Below, in pieces: positions 17,763-27,520 of a stretch of DNA of 64,000 nt. The notes beneath the pieces are model-generated. The model was not told the DNA's origin. It saw only the letters and a program-made list of their open reading frames with translations, and made no database searches. Positions within the stretch are counted from its first letter, which is position 1. Every line of letters starts with the position of its first letter. This DNA is from CAWEBF01 sp963807235 (GTDB taxonomy: Bacteria > Acidobacteriota > Vicinamibacteria > Vicinamibacterales > UBA2999): contig CAWEBF010000017.1 in assembly GCA_963807235.1 (NCBI GenBank), positions 124,001-188,000 of the forward strand. The letters are read 5' to 3'. A program made the position numbers and the translations under genes.

Positions 17763-18908
17763 CTACTCCACGCGCCGCAGGATGAAACACTTCAGGTAGT
17801 AGGTCTCCGGCACACCCATCAGCACCGGGTGATCGCGGCCCTGCTGTCGCTTCTCCACGACGGTCACCGGCGTCCGGCTGTCGGCCGACGCCGCGTGGAG
17901 GATGTCCCCGAACATCGCCTCGTCGATGTTGTAGGAACAGCTGCACGTGACCAGGTGACCGCCCGGGTTCAGCAGGTGCATCGCGCGCAGGTTGATCTCC
18001 TTGTAGCCGGAGACGGCGCCCGGCACCGACGCCTTGTTCTTCGCGAACGCCGGCGGGTCCAGCACGATCGTGTCGTAGCGTTCGCCGGCCCGTTCCAGCC
18101 GCCGCAGCTCGTCGAACACGTTGGCCTCGCGCACGTCCAGCGTCGTGACGCCGTTGCGCGCGGCGTTGGCGCGAATCCGCGCCACGGCATCCGACGAGAT
18201 GTCCACGGCCTCGGCCGAGGCGCACTGCGGCGCCAGCCGCAGCGCGAAACCGCCGTGGTAGCTGAAGCAGTCCAGCAGCCGTCCGCGGGCGTAGCGCGCG
18301 GCCGCCTCGCGGTTCTCGCGCTGGTCGAGGAAGAGTCCCGTTTTCTGTCCCGACCACACGTCCACGTCGTACTCGACCGCCCCTTCGCGCACGGCGATGC
18401 TGCGTGGCACCGATCCGGCCAGCTCTTTCACGTGCTGATCCAACCCTTCGAGCAGCCGTACCTTGGGATCATGGCGAGCGAGGATGCCGGCTGGCGCCAG
18501 CGTCTCCTGCAGCGCTGCCGTCACCTCCGGCACCAGCGCGTCCATGCCCTGCGACAGCGCCTGCACGACGAGATAGTCCCCGTAGCGATCGACCACCAGC
18601 GACGGCAGCAGGTCGGCTTCGCCATGCACGATCCTGTAGGCCGTGGCGTCGAGCGACAGCTGGAGCCGGTAATCGACCGCGCGCGCGATGCGCGCCTTCA
18701 GCAGCGCCACGTCGGCGAGAGCCTCGCCCACGGTCAGCATCCGCAGCGTGATCTGCGAACGGTCGCTGAAAAGCGCCGACCCCAAGGTCCGCTTGCCCGG
18801 ACCCACGACACGCACGATGGCGCCAGGGGCCGCGTCGGCGCCCCGGATGTCGGACTGGTAAATCCACGGATGTCCGTGCCTAATGCGCTCTTCGCCCCGA
18901 GCCGACAC
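17763..18908 (-). CDS. Class I SAM-dependent rRNA large-subunit methyltransferase, RlmI-like
   Basis: The protein has 381 residues. A PUA-like N-domain (ARGEERIRHGHPWIYQSDI) and a central domain (FLDQRENREAAARYA) lead to the Rossmann domain LLDCFSYHGGFALRLAPQCA. Then follow DVREANVFDELRRL, DTIVLDPPAFAKNK (motif IV, DPPAFAK) and VTCSCSYNI with the catalytic TCSCS cysteines of m5C methyltransferases. E. coli RlmI modifies 23S rRNA C1962; the same reaction is expected. The start is a GTG because an in-frame stop lies 12 codons upstream and no ATG is available. It diverges from the DUF2339 gene. Confidence 0.88.
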   Translation of the reverse strand: MSARGEERIRHGHPWIYQSDIRGADAAPGAIVRVVGPGKRTLGSALFSDRSQITLRMLTVGEALADVALLKARIARAVDYRLQLSLDATAYRIVHGEADLLPSLVVDRYGDYLVVQALSQGMDALVPEVTAALQETLAPAGILARHDPKVRLLEGLDQHVKELAGSVPRSIAVREGAVEYDVDVWSGQKTGLFLDQRENREAAARYARGRLLDCFSYHGGFALRLAPQCASAEAVDISSDAVARIRANAARNGVTTLDVREANVFDELRRLERAGERYDTIVLDPPAFAKNKASVPGAVSGYKEINLRAMHLLNPGGHLVTCSCSYNIDEAMFGDILHAASADSRTPVTVVEKRQQGRDHPVLMGVPETYYLKCFILRRVE

Positions 18909-18980
18909 GACGACGGACGCACCGACATCTCTGAATTAGCAACAAGGTAATCTCGCGAGCCATCGCGGAGGTCCCAGCCG

Positions 18981-21728
18981 ATGCCGTTCAAGTCCGCGCT
19001 TTTTCTCGGCCTGGTCGGCGCAGTCGTGGGGGCGGCCGTGGACCTGGACGGCGCGGTGGCCGGCTTTGCCATCGGGGCGGGCTGGGTGCTTTTCCGGGCC
19101 CAGAACTCACGCATCGGCGACCTGGAGAGCCGGCTCGAGGAGCTGGCGGCCAGGCCCTGGGTGAAGGCTCCGCCCGCCGAGCCGGTGGCGAAACCCGAGC
19201 CGGCGAGCACTCCTCCCCCGCCCAGGCCGGCGCCGGTAGGTCCCACGCCCGTTCCCGTCCAGCAGACGCCGGTGGCACCACCGCCCCTGCCGAGACCCGT
19301 GCCGGTCGCGTCGGACGCCCCGTCCCGTGTGTTTGTCCCTGACTCGGTGCCGGCAGACCCCGGTTCCGGGGTACCCGACTTCTTCGCCACCATCGTCGAG
19401 TTTTTCACCACGGGCAACCTGGTCGCGAAGGTCGGCGTCGTCATCCTGTTTTTCGGCGTCGCCTTCCTGCTGCGGTTCGCGGCCGAGCGCGGCCTGCTGC
19501 CGATCGAGTTCAGGCTGATGGGAACGGCGGCCGCCGCCATGGCGATGCTCGGCGCCGGGTGGTGGCTGCGGCAGTCGCATGCCGATTATGCGAAGGCAGT
19601 GCAGGGCGGCGCGGTGGGCATCCTGTACCTCACCATCTTTGCAGCGTATCGCCTGTACACGCTGATCGATGCGCTGCCGGCGCTGGCGCTGATGCTCGCG
19701 GTGGTGGTGCTGAGCGGCGCGCTCGCGGTGCTGCAGTCGTCGCCCGCGCTGGCGGCGCTGGGCACGACGGGCGGCTTTCTGGCCCCGATCCTGGCGTCGT
19801 CCGGCAGCGGCAGCCACGTGTCGCTCTTCTCCTACTATCTGATTCTCAACGCCGGCGTGGTGGGGCTGGCGTGGTTCCGCGCCTGGCGCGTGCTGAACTG
19901 GCTCGGGTTCGTGTTCACGTTCGGCGTGGGGCTGTTCTGGGGCAGCCAGTACTACGAGCCGGCACTGTTTTCCACCACCGAGCCGTTCCTGATCGCGTTC
20001 TTCCTGCTCTACCTCGCCGTGGTGGTGCTCTTCGCGCTGCGGCAGCCGCCCAATCTGCGCGGGTACATCGACGGCTCGCTGACCTTTGGCATGCCGGCGG
20101 TTGCGTTCGCGATGCAGAGCCGGCTGGTGGGCGACATCCCGCTGGGCCGCGCCTATTCCGCGGTGGCCGTGAGCGCGGTGTACCTCCTTCTGGCGCGCGT
20201 GTTGTGGAAGCGCACGCCCGAACTGCGCGCGCTGGCGGAAGCGTTCCTGGCGCTCAGCGTCGTCTTCCTGACGTTGGCGATCCCGCTGGCCTTCGACGGC
20301 TACGTGGTGGCCGCCGGCTGGGCGCTCGAAGGTGCGGCGCTCGTCTGGGTGGGGTTCAGGCAGGAACGATTGCTGGCGCGAACAGTGGGCGCGATGTTGC
20401 TGTTCGGCGCCGGCATCGCGTTCGGCTATCTGGCGGCGCCACCGGCGGGCGGCTTGCCGGTCTTGAACAGCCGGTTCCTGGGCAGCGCGGCGATCGCAAT
20501 CGCCAGCGTGGTCGCGGCCTATCAGTACTTCCGCTTCGCGGATCGCCGGCGCCGCGAGGAAGCGCCGCTCGAGTGGATCACCCTCGGCTGGGGACTGCTG
20601 TGGTGGGGCGCCGCGGTCCTGACAGAAGTGGATGCGGCGACGACCGGCGCCCGGATGGTGCCCGCCTTGTCGGCGGCGTTCGCCGCGACCGGCGTCGTGC
20701 TGGCGGCCTTTGCCAGATGGCGGACCTGGCCCGCCCTCGCCTGCTTCTGCCTGCCGCTTCTACCAATCCTCGCCGTCCTTGCACTCGGCAGCTACCTGTT
20801 CGACGGGCAGCCGGGTCCCTGGAGCAATGGTGGGGCCGCGGCGTGGCCCGCGGCGATGGCGGGCAGCTTCCTGCTGCTGTGGCTGCTCGACCCGCTCCTG
20901 TGGCCGCGTGTCGCCCGCGGCTGGCACGCGTGCACGACATGGCTGCTCATCTTCCTGTTGACGTGGACCGCCGCGTCGGGCGCCGGGCTGGCGGTGCCCG
21001 AATCACCGACCTGGAGTCTGGTAACGTGGGCGCTCGTGCCGGCGATCATCGGGCTGGCACTCGCGATTTTGGCACCCCCCTTCGCCGCGATGGCACGCGA
21101 GCCAGGCGAAGGGCGGCTACCGTGGCCTGTGCGGGCGCATCCCGAGTTTTACGCGAACGTGGTTCCGGCGGCCCCGCTCGGCGGCGCACTCGTGTGGACG
21201 GTGTGGGCGATGACACAGGACGGCGATCCCGCGCCCCTTTCCTATCTGCCGCTCGTGAATCCGCTCGAGATCGCGCAGGCCGCAAGCCTGATCGCGGCAT
21301 ATCTCTGGGCCGGGCGGGCTGCGAAAAGCGACGCGGGATTCGCGGCGATGCACGACAGCTGGCGCTTGGGACTGTTGATTGCCGGGTTCGCGGCCGCCAA
21401 CGCCGTGGTGGGGCGCATCGTGCATTTCTACGCGGGCGTACCCTTCGACTTCGATAGCCTGACCGACTCAGCGGCATTCCAGTCCGGCATCTCGATGTTG
21501 TGGGGCGTGACCGCGTTGAGCGTGATGACGCTGGCGACGACTCGCGCGAACCGTCAGTCCTGGCTGGCGGGGGCGGTGCTGCTGGGCCTGCTGGTCGGCA
21601 AGCTGTTCCTGGTGGACCTGAGCGACGTGGACGGCCTGTATCGCATCGTGTCGTTCCTGGTCACTGGCCTGCTGATTCTGGCGATCGGATACTTCTCCCC
21701 AGTGCCTCCGAAGGAGCCTGCGGCATGA
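18981..21728 (+). CDS. DUF2339 polytopic membrane protein
   Basis: The protein has 915 residues. A first hydrophobic segment (GLVGAVVGAAVDLDGAVAGF) is followed by a Pro-rich linker (about 70-115). About two dozen further membrane helices begin with FFTTGNLVAKVGVVILFFGV, the typical DUF2339 opening. The family has no assigned reaction; its repeated membrane domains and co-occurrence with DUF3999 suggest an envelope carbohydrate or polymer role (inference). GGAG sits about 10 bases before the ATG. The stop overlaps the next start (ATGA), so it is co-translated with the DUF3999 gene. Confidence 0.9.
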   Translation: MPFKSALFLGLVGAVVGAAVDLDGAVAGFAIGAGWVLFRAQNSRIGDLESRLEELAARPWVKAPPAEPVAKPEPASTPPPPRPAPVGPTPVPVQQTPVAPPPLPRPVPVASDAPSRVFVPDSVPADPGSGVPDFFATIVEFFTTGNLVAKVGVVILFFGVAFLLRFAAERGLLPIEFRLMGTAAAAMAMLGAGWWLRQSHADYAKAVQGGAVGILYLTIFAAYRLYTLIDALPALALMLAVVVLSGALAVLQSSPALAALGTTGGFLAPILASSGSGSHVSLFSYYLILNAGVVGLAWFRAWRVLNWLGFVFTFGVGLFWGSQYYEPALFSTTEPFLIAFFLLYLAVVVLFALRQPPNLRGYIDGSLTFGMPAVAFAMQSRLVGDIPLGRAYSAVAVSAVYLLLARVLWKRTPELRALAEAFLALSVVFLTLAIPLAFDGYVVAAGWALEGAALVWVGFRQERLLARTVGAMLLFGAGIAFGYLAAPPAGGLPVLNSRFLGSAAIAIASVVAAYQYFRFADRRRREEAPLEWITLGWGLLWWGAAVLTEVDAATTGARMVPALSAAFAATGVVLAAFARWRTWPALACFCLPLLPILAVLALGSYLFDGQPGPWSNGGAAAWPAAMAGSFLLLWLLDPLLWPRVARGWHACTTWLLIFLLTWTAASGAGLAVPESPTWSLVTWALVPAIIGLALAILAPPFAAMAREPGEGRLPWPVRAHPEFYANVVPAAPLGGALVWTVWAMTQDGDPAPLSYLPLVNPLEIAQAASLIAAYLWAGRAAKSDAGFAAMHDSWRLGLLIAGFAAANAVVGRIVHFYAGVPFDFDSLTDSAAFQSGISMLWGVTALSVMTLATTRANRQSWLAGAVLLGLLVGKLFLVDLSDVDGLYRIVSFLVTGLLILAIGYFSPVPPKEPAA

Positions 21729-23189
21729 GACAGACTCGTACCGCCCTCCTCGCACTCGCCGCGCTGAGTGGCCTGGTCGGTGGCGGCTCCCCCGCGAGCG
21801 CCCAGCCGGCGATGGCCGAGTTCGCCCGAGGCGCGCAGATTCAGCTGTCGGGCCGCGGGCCGGTGGTGCGGCTGCTGCTGCCCGAGGCGGTCTACACCAC
21901 GGTGGCGCGGCCCGACCTGGCCGACATCCGGGTCTTCAACCGAACCGGCGACGCCGTGCCACACGCGCTGCGACATGCGCCCGCCCCCGAAGCCGCCGTG
22001 GCAACCTTCATCGGCGTGCCCTTCTTTCCGCTGCGGCGCGAGGCGCCGGAGGAAAGCCTGCTGACCCAGGTCTCGGTCGGCGCCAGCGGCGCGATCGTGG
22101 AAGTGCGCGGGGGCACACCGGCGCGCGATGAGATCGTGGGCTATCTGCTGGACGCCACCAGCGTGAAGGTGCCCGTCGATCGGCTGTCGCTCGAGTGGGA
22201 AGCGCCGGAGGGCACCACGTTCCTGGCGCGCGTCAGCGTGGATACGTCGGACGACCTGACGCTCTGGCGCCGGGTGGCATCGGGGGTGGCGATCGCCCGA
22301 TTGCAGCACGGGGATCGCCAACTGACGCAGTCCGACATCGATCTGTCTGGTGCGGCTCGTTACCTGCGGATCTCATGGCCCGGCGAGCTGGCGGCCATTG
22401 GCCTGACCTCCACCCGCCTGCGACCGCGGAGCGCGACGCCGGCACCCGAGGTCACATGGACGACGCGCGCCGGCCAGGTGCGCGATGGCCTGGCGGAGTA
22501 CCGACGCGGGCGGCCGGCTGCCGATCGAGTACGTGGACATCGAGTTCGCCGACGACACCGACGTGGCTTCCGTGGTCGTGCGCTCGCGGCCCGATCCGGA
22601 CGCCGGGTGGCGGCAGGTCTACGACGGCGCGTTCTTCTCGGCCATGCGCGACGGCACGCGCGTCCGCAACCCGCCGGCGACCGTGCGGCTGACGACCGAC
22701 CGATTCTGGCAGGTCGAAGTGACGCGCCCGGGAGGTTGGGCGGGGCGCGCACCCAGGCTGCGACTCGGCTGGCACGCGCACGAACTTCTGTTCGTACCCA
22801 AGGGCGAGCCGCCGTTCACGCTGGCCTTCGGCAGCGTGCGGGCCGACAACGCGGCGGCGCCGATAGGCGCGCTGCTCGCCGGTCTCGGGACGCCTGACGC
22901 GCTGGCGAGGCCCGAGCCGGCGACGCTCGCAGAGATTCGAGACCTCGCCGGCACCTCTGTGCTCGCCCCCGCTCCCCCGATTCGGCGGATCGTGCTGTGG
23001 TCCGTGCTGGTGGCAGCGGTGCTGGCGCTCGCCGCGCTGGTGGCGCGCGCGGCGCGCGACATGAAAGACGTTCAGAGAGAGAAGAGTCGGGCTACGGTCT
23101 ACGGTCTACGGTCTACCGTCCAGCAGTGCGGACTTGTAGCCGAACCCAGCGGAACTCCAGTTCCGCAACTCCAGGACCGTGGACCGTAG
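21725..23189 (+). CDS. DUF3999 exported protein (one frameshift; C-terminus read from a repeat)
   Basis: After a signal peptide (MRQTRTALLALAALSGLVGG) comes FARGAQIQLSGRGPVVRLLL, then DIRVFNRTGDAVPHALRH, beta-rich modules, and a single membrane helix near the end (VLWSVLVAAVLALAALVARA). This is the DUF3999 layout, and the gene directly follows DUF2339 as in many bacteria. One extra base lies near 22505 (between VRDGLA and GGRLPIEYVD). The last 30 or so residues (ATVYGLRSTVQQCGLVAEPS onward) are encoded by the heptamer element at 23092-23207, and the TAG at 23187-23189 is part of a heptamer unit. The ancestral stop was probably upstream. Confidence 0.85.
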
Positions 23190-23207
23190 ACCGTAGACTG
23201 TAGCCGT
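23092..23207. repeat. Heptamer-armed inverted element, 116 bp copy A
   Basis: The left arm has CTACGGT three times plus CTACCGT (23092-23119). The right arm has ACCGTGG, ACCGTAG, ACCGTAG and ACTGTAG (23176-23203). ACCGTAG is the exact reverse complement of CTACGGT. The core contains GTCCAGCAGTGCGGAC and a hairpin GCGGAAC/TCCA/GTTCCGC. It is homologous across arms and core to the element at 51722-51834. It sits between DUF3999 and glyA and covers the 3' end of the former. Confidence 0.9.
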
Positions 23208-23212
23208 ACAAT
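23207..23212 (+). promoter_or_regulatory. TACAAT -10-like hexamer just before the glyA start
   Basis: TACAAT ends 8 bases before the glyA ATG, a spacing that would give a leaderless or almost leaderless transcript. No convincing -35 box is visible; the sequence upstream is the heptamer array. Confidence 0.35.
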
Positions 23213-23220
23213 CAACGGCT

Positions 23221-24492
23221 ATGACCCTTGCCGTACCTCCGTCCCTCCTGCGCCCGCTGGCTGCGGTCGATCCCGAGATCGCGGAGGCGATCGCCAACGA
23301 GGAAGCGCGTCAGGCCGACGGGCTGGAGCTCATCGCGTCGGAGAATTTCGTCAGCCGCGCCATCCTGGAAGCCCAGGGCTCGGTCCTGACCAACAAGTAC
23401 GCGGAGGGCTATCCGGGCAGGCGCTACTACGGCGGCTGCGAGTTCGTGGACGTCGCCGAGTCGCTGGCCATCGCCCGCGCCAAGGCCCTTTTCGGCGCCG
23501 ACCACGCGAACGTCCAGCCGCACTCGGGCGCCCAGGCCAACCTGGCCGTGTATTTCGCCGCCGTGAAGCCCGGCGACACCGTGCTGGGCATGAACCTGGC
23601 TCACGGCGGACATCTGACGCACGGCCACCCGCTGAACTACTCCGGCCAGCTCTACACGATCGTGCCCTACGGCGTGCGCCCCGATGACGAGCGCATCGAC
23701 TACGAGGAGCTCGAGCGGCTGGCGCACGCGCACAAGCCCAAGATGATCGTCGTTGGCGCCAGCGCCTACCCGCGGATCATCGACTTCGCCCGCATCCACA
23801 CGGTCGCACGGGCCGTGGGCTCCATCGTGATGGTGGATATGGCCCACATCGCGGGACTCGTGGCCACCGGGCTCCACCCCAGTCCCGTGCCCTATGCGGA
23901 CTTCGTGACCTCCACCACCCACAAAACGCTGCGCGGGCCGCGCGCCGGACTGATTCTCTGCCGCGAGGCGCACGCGAAGGACCTGGATCGCGCGGTGTTC
24001 CCAGGCGTGCAGGGCGGGCCGCTGATGCACGTCGTGGCCGCCAAGGCCGTCTGCTTCAAGCAGGCGATGGAGCCCTCGTTCGCCGAATACCAGAAGCGAA
24101 TCCTCGCGAACGCGTCGCGCCTGGCGGCGTCACTCATGAGCCATGGATTCCGCCTGGTCAGCGGCGGCACCGACAACCACCTGATGCTCGTGGACACGTT
24201 CTCGAAAGGGGTCACGGGCAAGGCGGCCGAGGTCGCGCTCGGCAAGGCGGGCATCACCGTCAACAAGAACGCCATCCCGTTCGACAAGAATCCGCCGATG
24301 GTGGCGAGCGGCATCCGCGTGGGCACGCCCGCCACCACCACCCGAGGCATGGGCACCGCGGAGATGGACGCAATCGGGGATCTCATCGCCCGCGTGCTGG
24401 CCGCGCCCGACGACGATCACGTGGCGGCCGTGGTGAAGGCGGAAGTCGAGGCGCTGTGCAAGCGCTTTCCTCTGTATGCAAACGGAGGCTGA
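23221..24492 (+). CDS. glyA: Serine hydroxymethyltransferase
   Basis: The protein has 423 residues, full length. It interconverts serine and glycine while forming 5,10-methylene-THF, using PLP. Visible signatures are GLELIASENFVS (34-45), TNKYAEGYPGRRYYGG (57-72), MVDMAHIAGLVATG (204-217) and STTHKTLRGPRAG with PLP lysine Lys235. The C-terminal KAGITVNKNAIPFD and GIRVGTPATTTRGM are also normal. It is the first gene of a plus-strand run glyA-dinG-TPR-yggS-divIVA with short gaps, 6 bases to the helicase. Confidence 0.97.
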   Translation: MTLAVPPSLLRPLAAVDPEIAEAIANEEARQADGLELIASENFVSRAILEAQGSVLTNKYAEGYPGRRYYGGCEFVDVAESLAIARAKALFGADHANVQPHSGAQANLAVYFAAVKPGDTVLGMNLAHGGHLTHGHPLNYSGQLYTIVPYGVRPDDERIDYEELERLAHAHKPKMIVVGASAYPRIIDFARIHTVARAVGSIVMVDMAHIAGLVATGLHPSPVPYADFVTSTTHKTLRGPRAGLILCREAHAKDLDRAVFPGVQGGPLMHVVAAKAVCFKQAMEPSFAEYQKRILANASRLAASLMSHGFRLVSGGTDNHLMLVDTFSKGVTGKAAEVALGKAGITVNKNAIPFDKNPPMVASGIRVGTPATTTRGMGTAEMDAIGDLIARVLAAPDDDHVAAVVKAEVEALCKRFPLYANGG

Positions 24493-24498
24493 ACGCAG

Positions 24499-26535
24499 GT
24501 GACGATAGCGGTCGGCCTGCGCTCCGCGGTGGCGGCCATCTTTTCGCCCGAGGGTGCGCTGGCGCCGACCTTGCCCGGCTTCGAACCCCGCGAGGGCCAG
24601 CGTCTGATGGCGCAGGCGGTCGCCGATATGCTGGAGACCGGCGGCACAATCCTGGCCGAGGCGGGAACCGGAACCGGGAAGACCCTCGCCTATCTGATTC
24701 CCACGATCCTCAGCGGTCAGCGCGCGCTCGTTTCCACAGGCACGAAGAACCTGCAGGAGCAGATCTATTTCAAGGACCTTCCCGCAATCGCCTCGGCGAT
24801 GGGCGTCAGCTTCACCGCCACGCTGATGAAAGGCCGCTCGAACTACCTGTGCCTGCACCGGCTGCAGCTCGTGGCCGAAGCCCAGGACGCCCCGGCGTTG
24901 TTCGATCGCGGCGGCCGCGACGACGCCGAGCGCGCGGTGTTCCTGCCGGTGATCTCCGAGTGGGCCGCCACGACCGCTACCGGGGATCGCGCGGAACTGA
25001 GCGATCTGCCTGAGGATCTGCCGTTGTGGGGCCAGATCTCGGCCGATGCCGAGACCTGCCTGGGCGCGGAATGCCCGCGCTACAACGACTGTTTCGTCAC
25101 GCAGATGCGGCAGCGGGCGGCCGAGTCCGACGTGGTGATCGTGAACCATCACCTGCTGTGCGCGGATGCGGCGGTGCGGCACGGCTCCTTCGGCGAGGTG
25201 ATCCCGAGCTGCCCCACACTGGTCGTGGACGAAGCGCACCAGCTCGAGGACGTGGCGACGAACTATTTCGGTGTCACCTTCAGCAACTATCGGGTGGACG
25301 AGCTGGTGCGCGACGGCGAACGGGTGCTGTCGAACGCGCACGCCGCCAGGCGCCGCAACGACGACGGCCAGTGGTCGCTGCGGCAGATCGAGGACATCGC
25401 GCGGGCGCTGGCGCGGGTGACCGAGCACTCGAAGCGGTTTTTCGACGAGATCGGCGTGGCCCGCTCGTTGAACGGCCAGACGGCGGAGACACGGATCCGC
25501 TACACCGCGGCATCGATGGAAGGTGCGCTCGAATCTGGGCTCGCCCTCGCCGGGGCGCTCGAAGGCGTGGAGGCCGCGCTGGCCTTGGCGCAGCAGGCCG
25601 CGCAGACGCCCGACCCCGATCTCTCGGCGCAGGCCGAGACGCTCGGACGGCGGGCGGGCGAGCTGCACAAGGACCTGCGCGTGGTGGTGCGCGGCGACGA
25701 TCCCGATTTGGTGTACGCGTTCGAAACGCGCGGCCGCGGACTGTTTCTGCGTGCGTCGCCGGTGGACGTGTCGCGCCTGGTGCGCGAGGCCGTGTTCGAC
25801 CGCTTCCGGACGGTGGTGCTGACCTCGGCCACGCTGGCCGTGGACGGGCGCTTCGACTACGTGAAGGGACGGCTCGGCGTCCGTGCGTCCGACGAACTGC
25901 GAGTGCCGTCGGAGTTCGACTACGGGCGGCAGGCGCTGATTTATCTGCCGCGGCGGATGCCCGCGCCGAAGTCGCCGGACTTCAGCCAGGCCGTGGCGCG
26001 CGAGGCCATCGAGATCGTGAGACGGTCGAAGGGCCGTGCCTTCGTGCTCTTCACCAGTTACGCGATGCTGCGTGCCGTGCAGCCGGCCATCGAGGATGCC
26101 CTGGAGTTTCCCGTGCTCGTGCAGGGACAGGCGCCCCGGTCCACGCTCATCGAACGGTTTCGGGTCACGCCCCACGCGGTGCTCCTGGCCACATCCAGCT
26201 TCTGGCAGGGCGTGGACGTGGTGGGCGAGGCGCTCAGCTGCGTGGTGATCGACAAGCTGCCGTTCGCGGTGCCCAGCGATCCCGTGATCGCGGCCCGCAT
26301 AGACGCCATCAACGCGCGTGGCGGCGACGCGTTCGCCGAGTACCAGGTGCCGCTGGCGATCCTGGCTCTACAGCAGGGCCTGGGCCGGCTGATTCGGCAC
26401 CGGCAGGATCGCGGGGTGCTGGCGGTGCTCGACCCGCGGGTTCGGACAACGGGCTACGGACGGCGGTTTTTGGCCGCATTTCCGCCGGCTCCTGTCACCC
26501 AGGATCTCGATGCAGTGGCTCGTTTCTTCGGTTAA
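24499..26535 (+). CDS. dinG: ATP-dependent DNA helicase, DinG/XPD family
   Basis: The protein has 678 residues. Walker A EAGTGTGKT (54-62), DEAH (244-247) and late motifs LTSATLAVDGRFDY, FTSYAMLRAVQ and QGLGRLIRH define an SF2 XPD-like helicase. Four cysteines (118, 187, 192 and 198, the last three in AETCLGAECPRYNDCF) are placed to hold the 4Fe-4S cluster of this family. The likely role is 5'-3' unwinding in repair and clearing R-loops or replication blocks. GTG start 6 bases after glyA; no frame breaks. Confidence 0.93.
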   Translation: MTIAVGLRSAVAAIFSPEGALAPTLPGFEPREGQRLMAQAVADMLETGGTILAEAGTGTGKTLAYLIPTILSGQRALVSTGTKNLQEQIYFKDLPAIASAMGVSFTATLMKGRSNYLCLHRLQLVAEAQDAPALFDRGGRDDAERAVFLPVISEWAATTATGDRAELSDLPEDLPLWGQISADAETCLGAECPRYNDCFVTQMRQRAAESDVVIVNHHLLCADAAVRHGSFGEVIPSCPTLVVDEAHQLEDVATNYFGVTFSNYRVDELVRDGERVLSNAHAARRRNDDGQWSLRQIEDIARALARVTEHSKRFFDEIGVARSLNGQTAETRIRYTAASMEGALESGLALAGALEGVEAALALAQQAAQTPDPDLSAQAETLGRRAGELHKDLRVVVRGDDPDLVYAFETRGRGLFLRASPVDVSRLVREAVFDRFRTVVLTSATLAVDGRFDYVKGRLGVRASDELRVPSEFDYGRQALIYLPRRMPAPKSPDFSQAVAREAIEIVRRSKGRAFVLFTSYAMLRAVQPAIEDALEFPVLVQGQAPRSTLIERFRVTPHAVLLATSSFWQGVDVVGEALSCVVIDKLPFAVPSDPVIAARIDAINARGGDAFAEYQVPLAILALQQGLGRLIRHRQDRGVLAVLDPRVRTTGYGRRFLAAFPPAPVTQDLDAVARFFG

Positions 26536-26560
26536 GCTACTTCTGGAGGCAAGAAAATCG

Positions 26561-27508
26561 ATGCGGACCCATTTGTACCGGGGCGCGCTGGCGTTGGCCG
26601 CGCTGCTTTTCCTCTCCTCGTCTGCGTTCGCCCAGAGCGTGGTCAGAGGCAAGGTGACCGACGCGCAGGGCAAGCCCATTGAAGGCGCAACCGTCACGTT
26701 CGCGGCCGAGGGCGTCAACCGGCAGACGCAGACCAAGACCGACAAGAACGGCGACTTCCTGCAGGTAGGTCTGCAGTCGGGCGCCTACAAGGTCACTGCG
26801 TCCAAAGAAGGCGTCGGGTCGCAGACGCTTCCGAGCACGGTTCGCCAGGGTCCGAACAACGCGCTGAACTTCGCCCTCTCGCCAGCCAGCGGCTTGTCGG
26901 CCGCCGACAAGGAAGCCGCGGTCGCCACGCAGGCCGCCGCCGGCGCCGCGCTGGAGGCCATGAAGGCGGGCAACCACGCGGAGGCGATCACCAAGTTCAA
27001 CGAGGTGATCGCCAAGGTGCCCAACTGCGCCGAGTGCTACTACAACATCGGCGTGGCGCACACCCGTCTCTCGAAGCCCGCAGAGGCGGAGGCGGCGTTC
27101 AAGAAGGCAATCGAGATCAAGCCCGACTCTGCCGACGCGTATACCGGTCTGGCCAATCTCTACAACGCGCAGAAGAAGTTCGACCTGGCCGCCGAAGCCA
27201 GCGCCAATGCCTCGAAATACTCGACCGCCGGTGGTGGCGGTGGAGCCGAGGCCAGTTACAACCAGGGCGTGATCCTCTTCAACGCGGGCAAGTTCGCGGA
27301 AGCGAAGACGCAGTTCGAAACCGCCGTGAAGGCCGACCCGAACATGGGCATGGCGCAGTACCAGCTGGGCATGACGGCGCTGAACCTGGGACAGTTCGCC
27401 GACGCGGTGACGGCGCTCGAGGCCTACCTGAAGGTCGATCCGAACGGCGCCAAAGCCGCCGAGGTAAAGGCCTCGCTGCCGGCCCTGCAAGCGATGGTGA
27501 AAAAGTAA
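26561..27508 (+). CDS. Secreted carboxypeptidase-regulatory / TPR protein
   Basis: The signal peptide MRTHLYRGALALAALLFLSS..AFAQ is followed by a carboxypeptidase-regulatory-like beta sandwich (about 27-105, RGKVTDAQGKPIEGATVTF). Then come TPR repeats (about 130-300): AECYYNIGVAHTRLSKPAEA, ADAYTGLANLYNAQKKFDLA, AEASYNQGVILFNAGKFAEA and AQYQLGMTALNLGQFADA. This is a common acidobacterial periplasmic scaffold; partners are unknown. ATG 26561 is chosen because the signal peptide starts there and GGAGG lies upstream. It sits between the helicase and yggS, probably in one transcript. Confidence 0.88.
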   Translation: MRTHLYRGALALAALLFLSSSAFAQSVVRGKVTDAQGKPIEGATVTFAAEGVNRQTQTKTDKNGDFLQVGLQSGAYKVTASKEGVGSQTLPSTVRQGPNNALNFALSPASGLSAADKEAAVATQAAAGAALEAMKAGNHAEAITKFNEVIAKVPNCAECYYNIGVAHTRLSKPAEAEAAFKKAIEIKPDSADAYTGLANLYNAQKKFDLAAEASANASKYSTAGGGGGAEASYNQGVILFNAGKFAEAKTQFETAVKADPNMGMAQYQLGMTALNLGQFADAVTALEAYLKVDPNGAKAAEVKASLPALQAMVKK

Positions 27509-27520
27509 GCAGCGAGGGGC

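Noticed and set aside
24130..26175. Open frame of 681 codons on the minus strand
   Set aside because: It is antisense to glyA and the DinG-type helicase, with low-complexity Arg/His composition.
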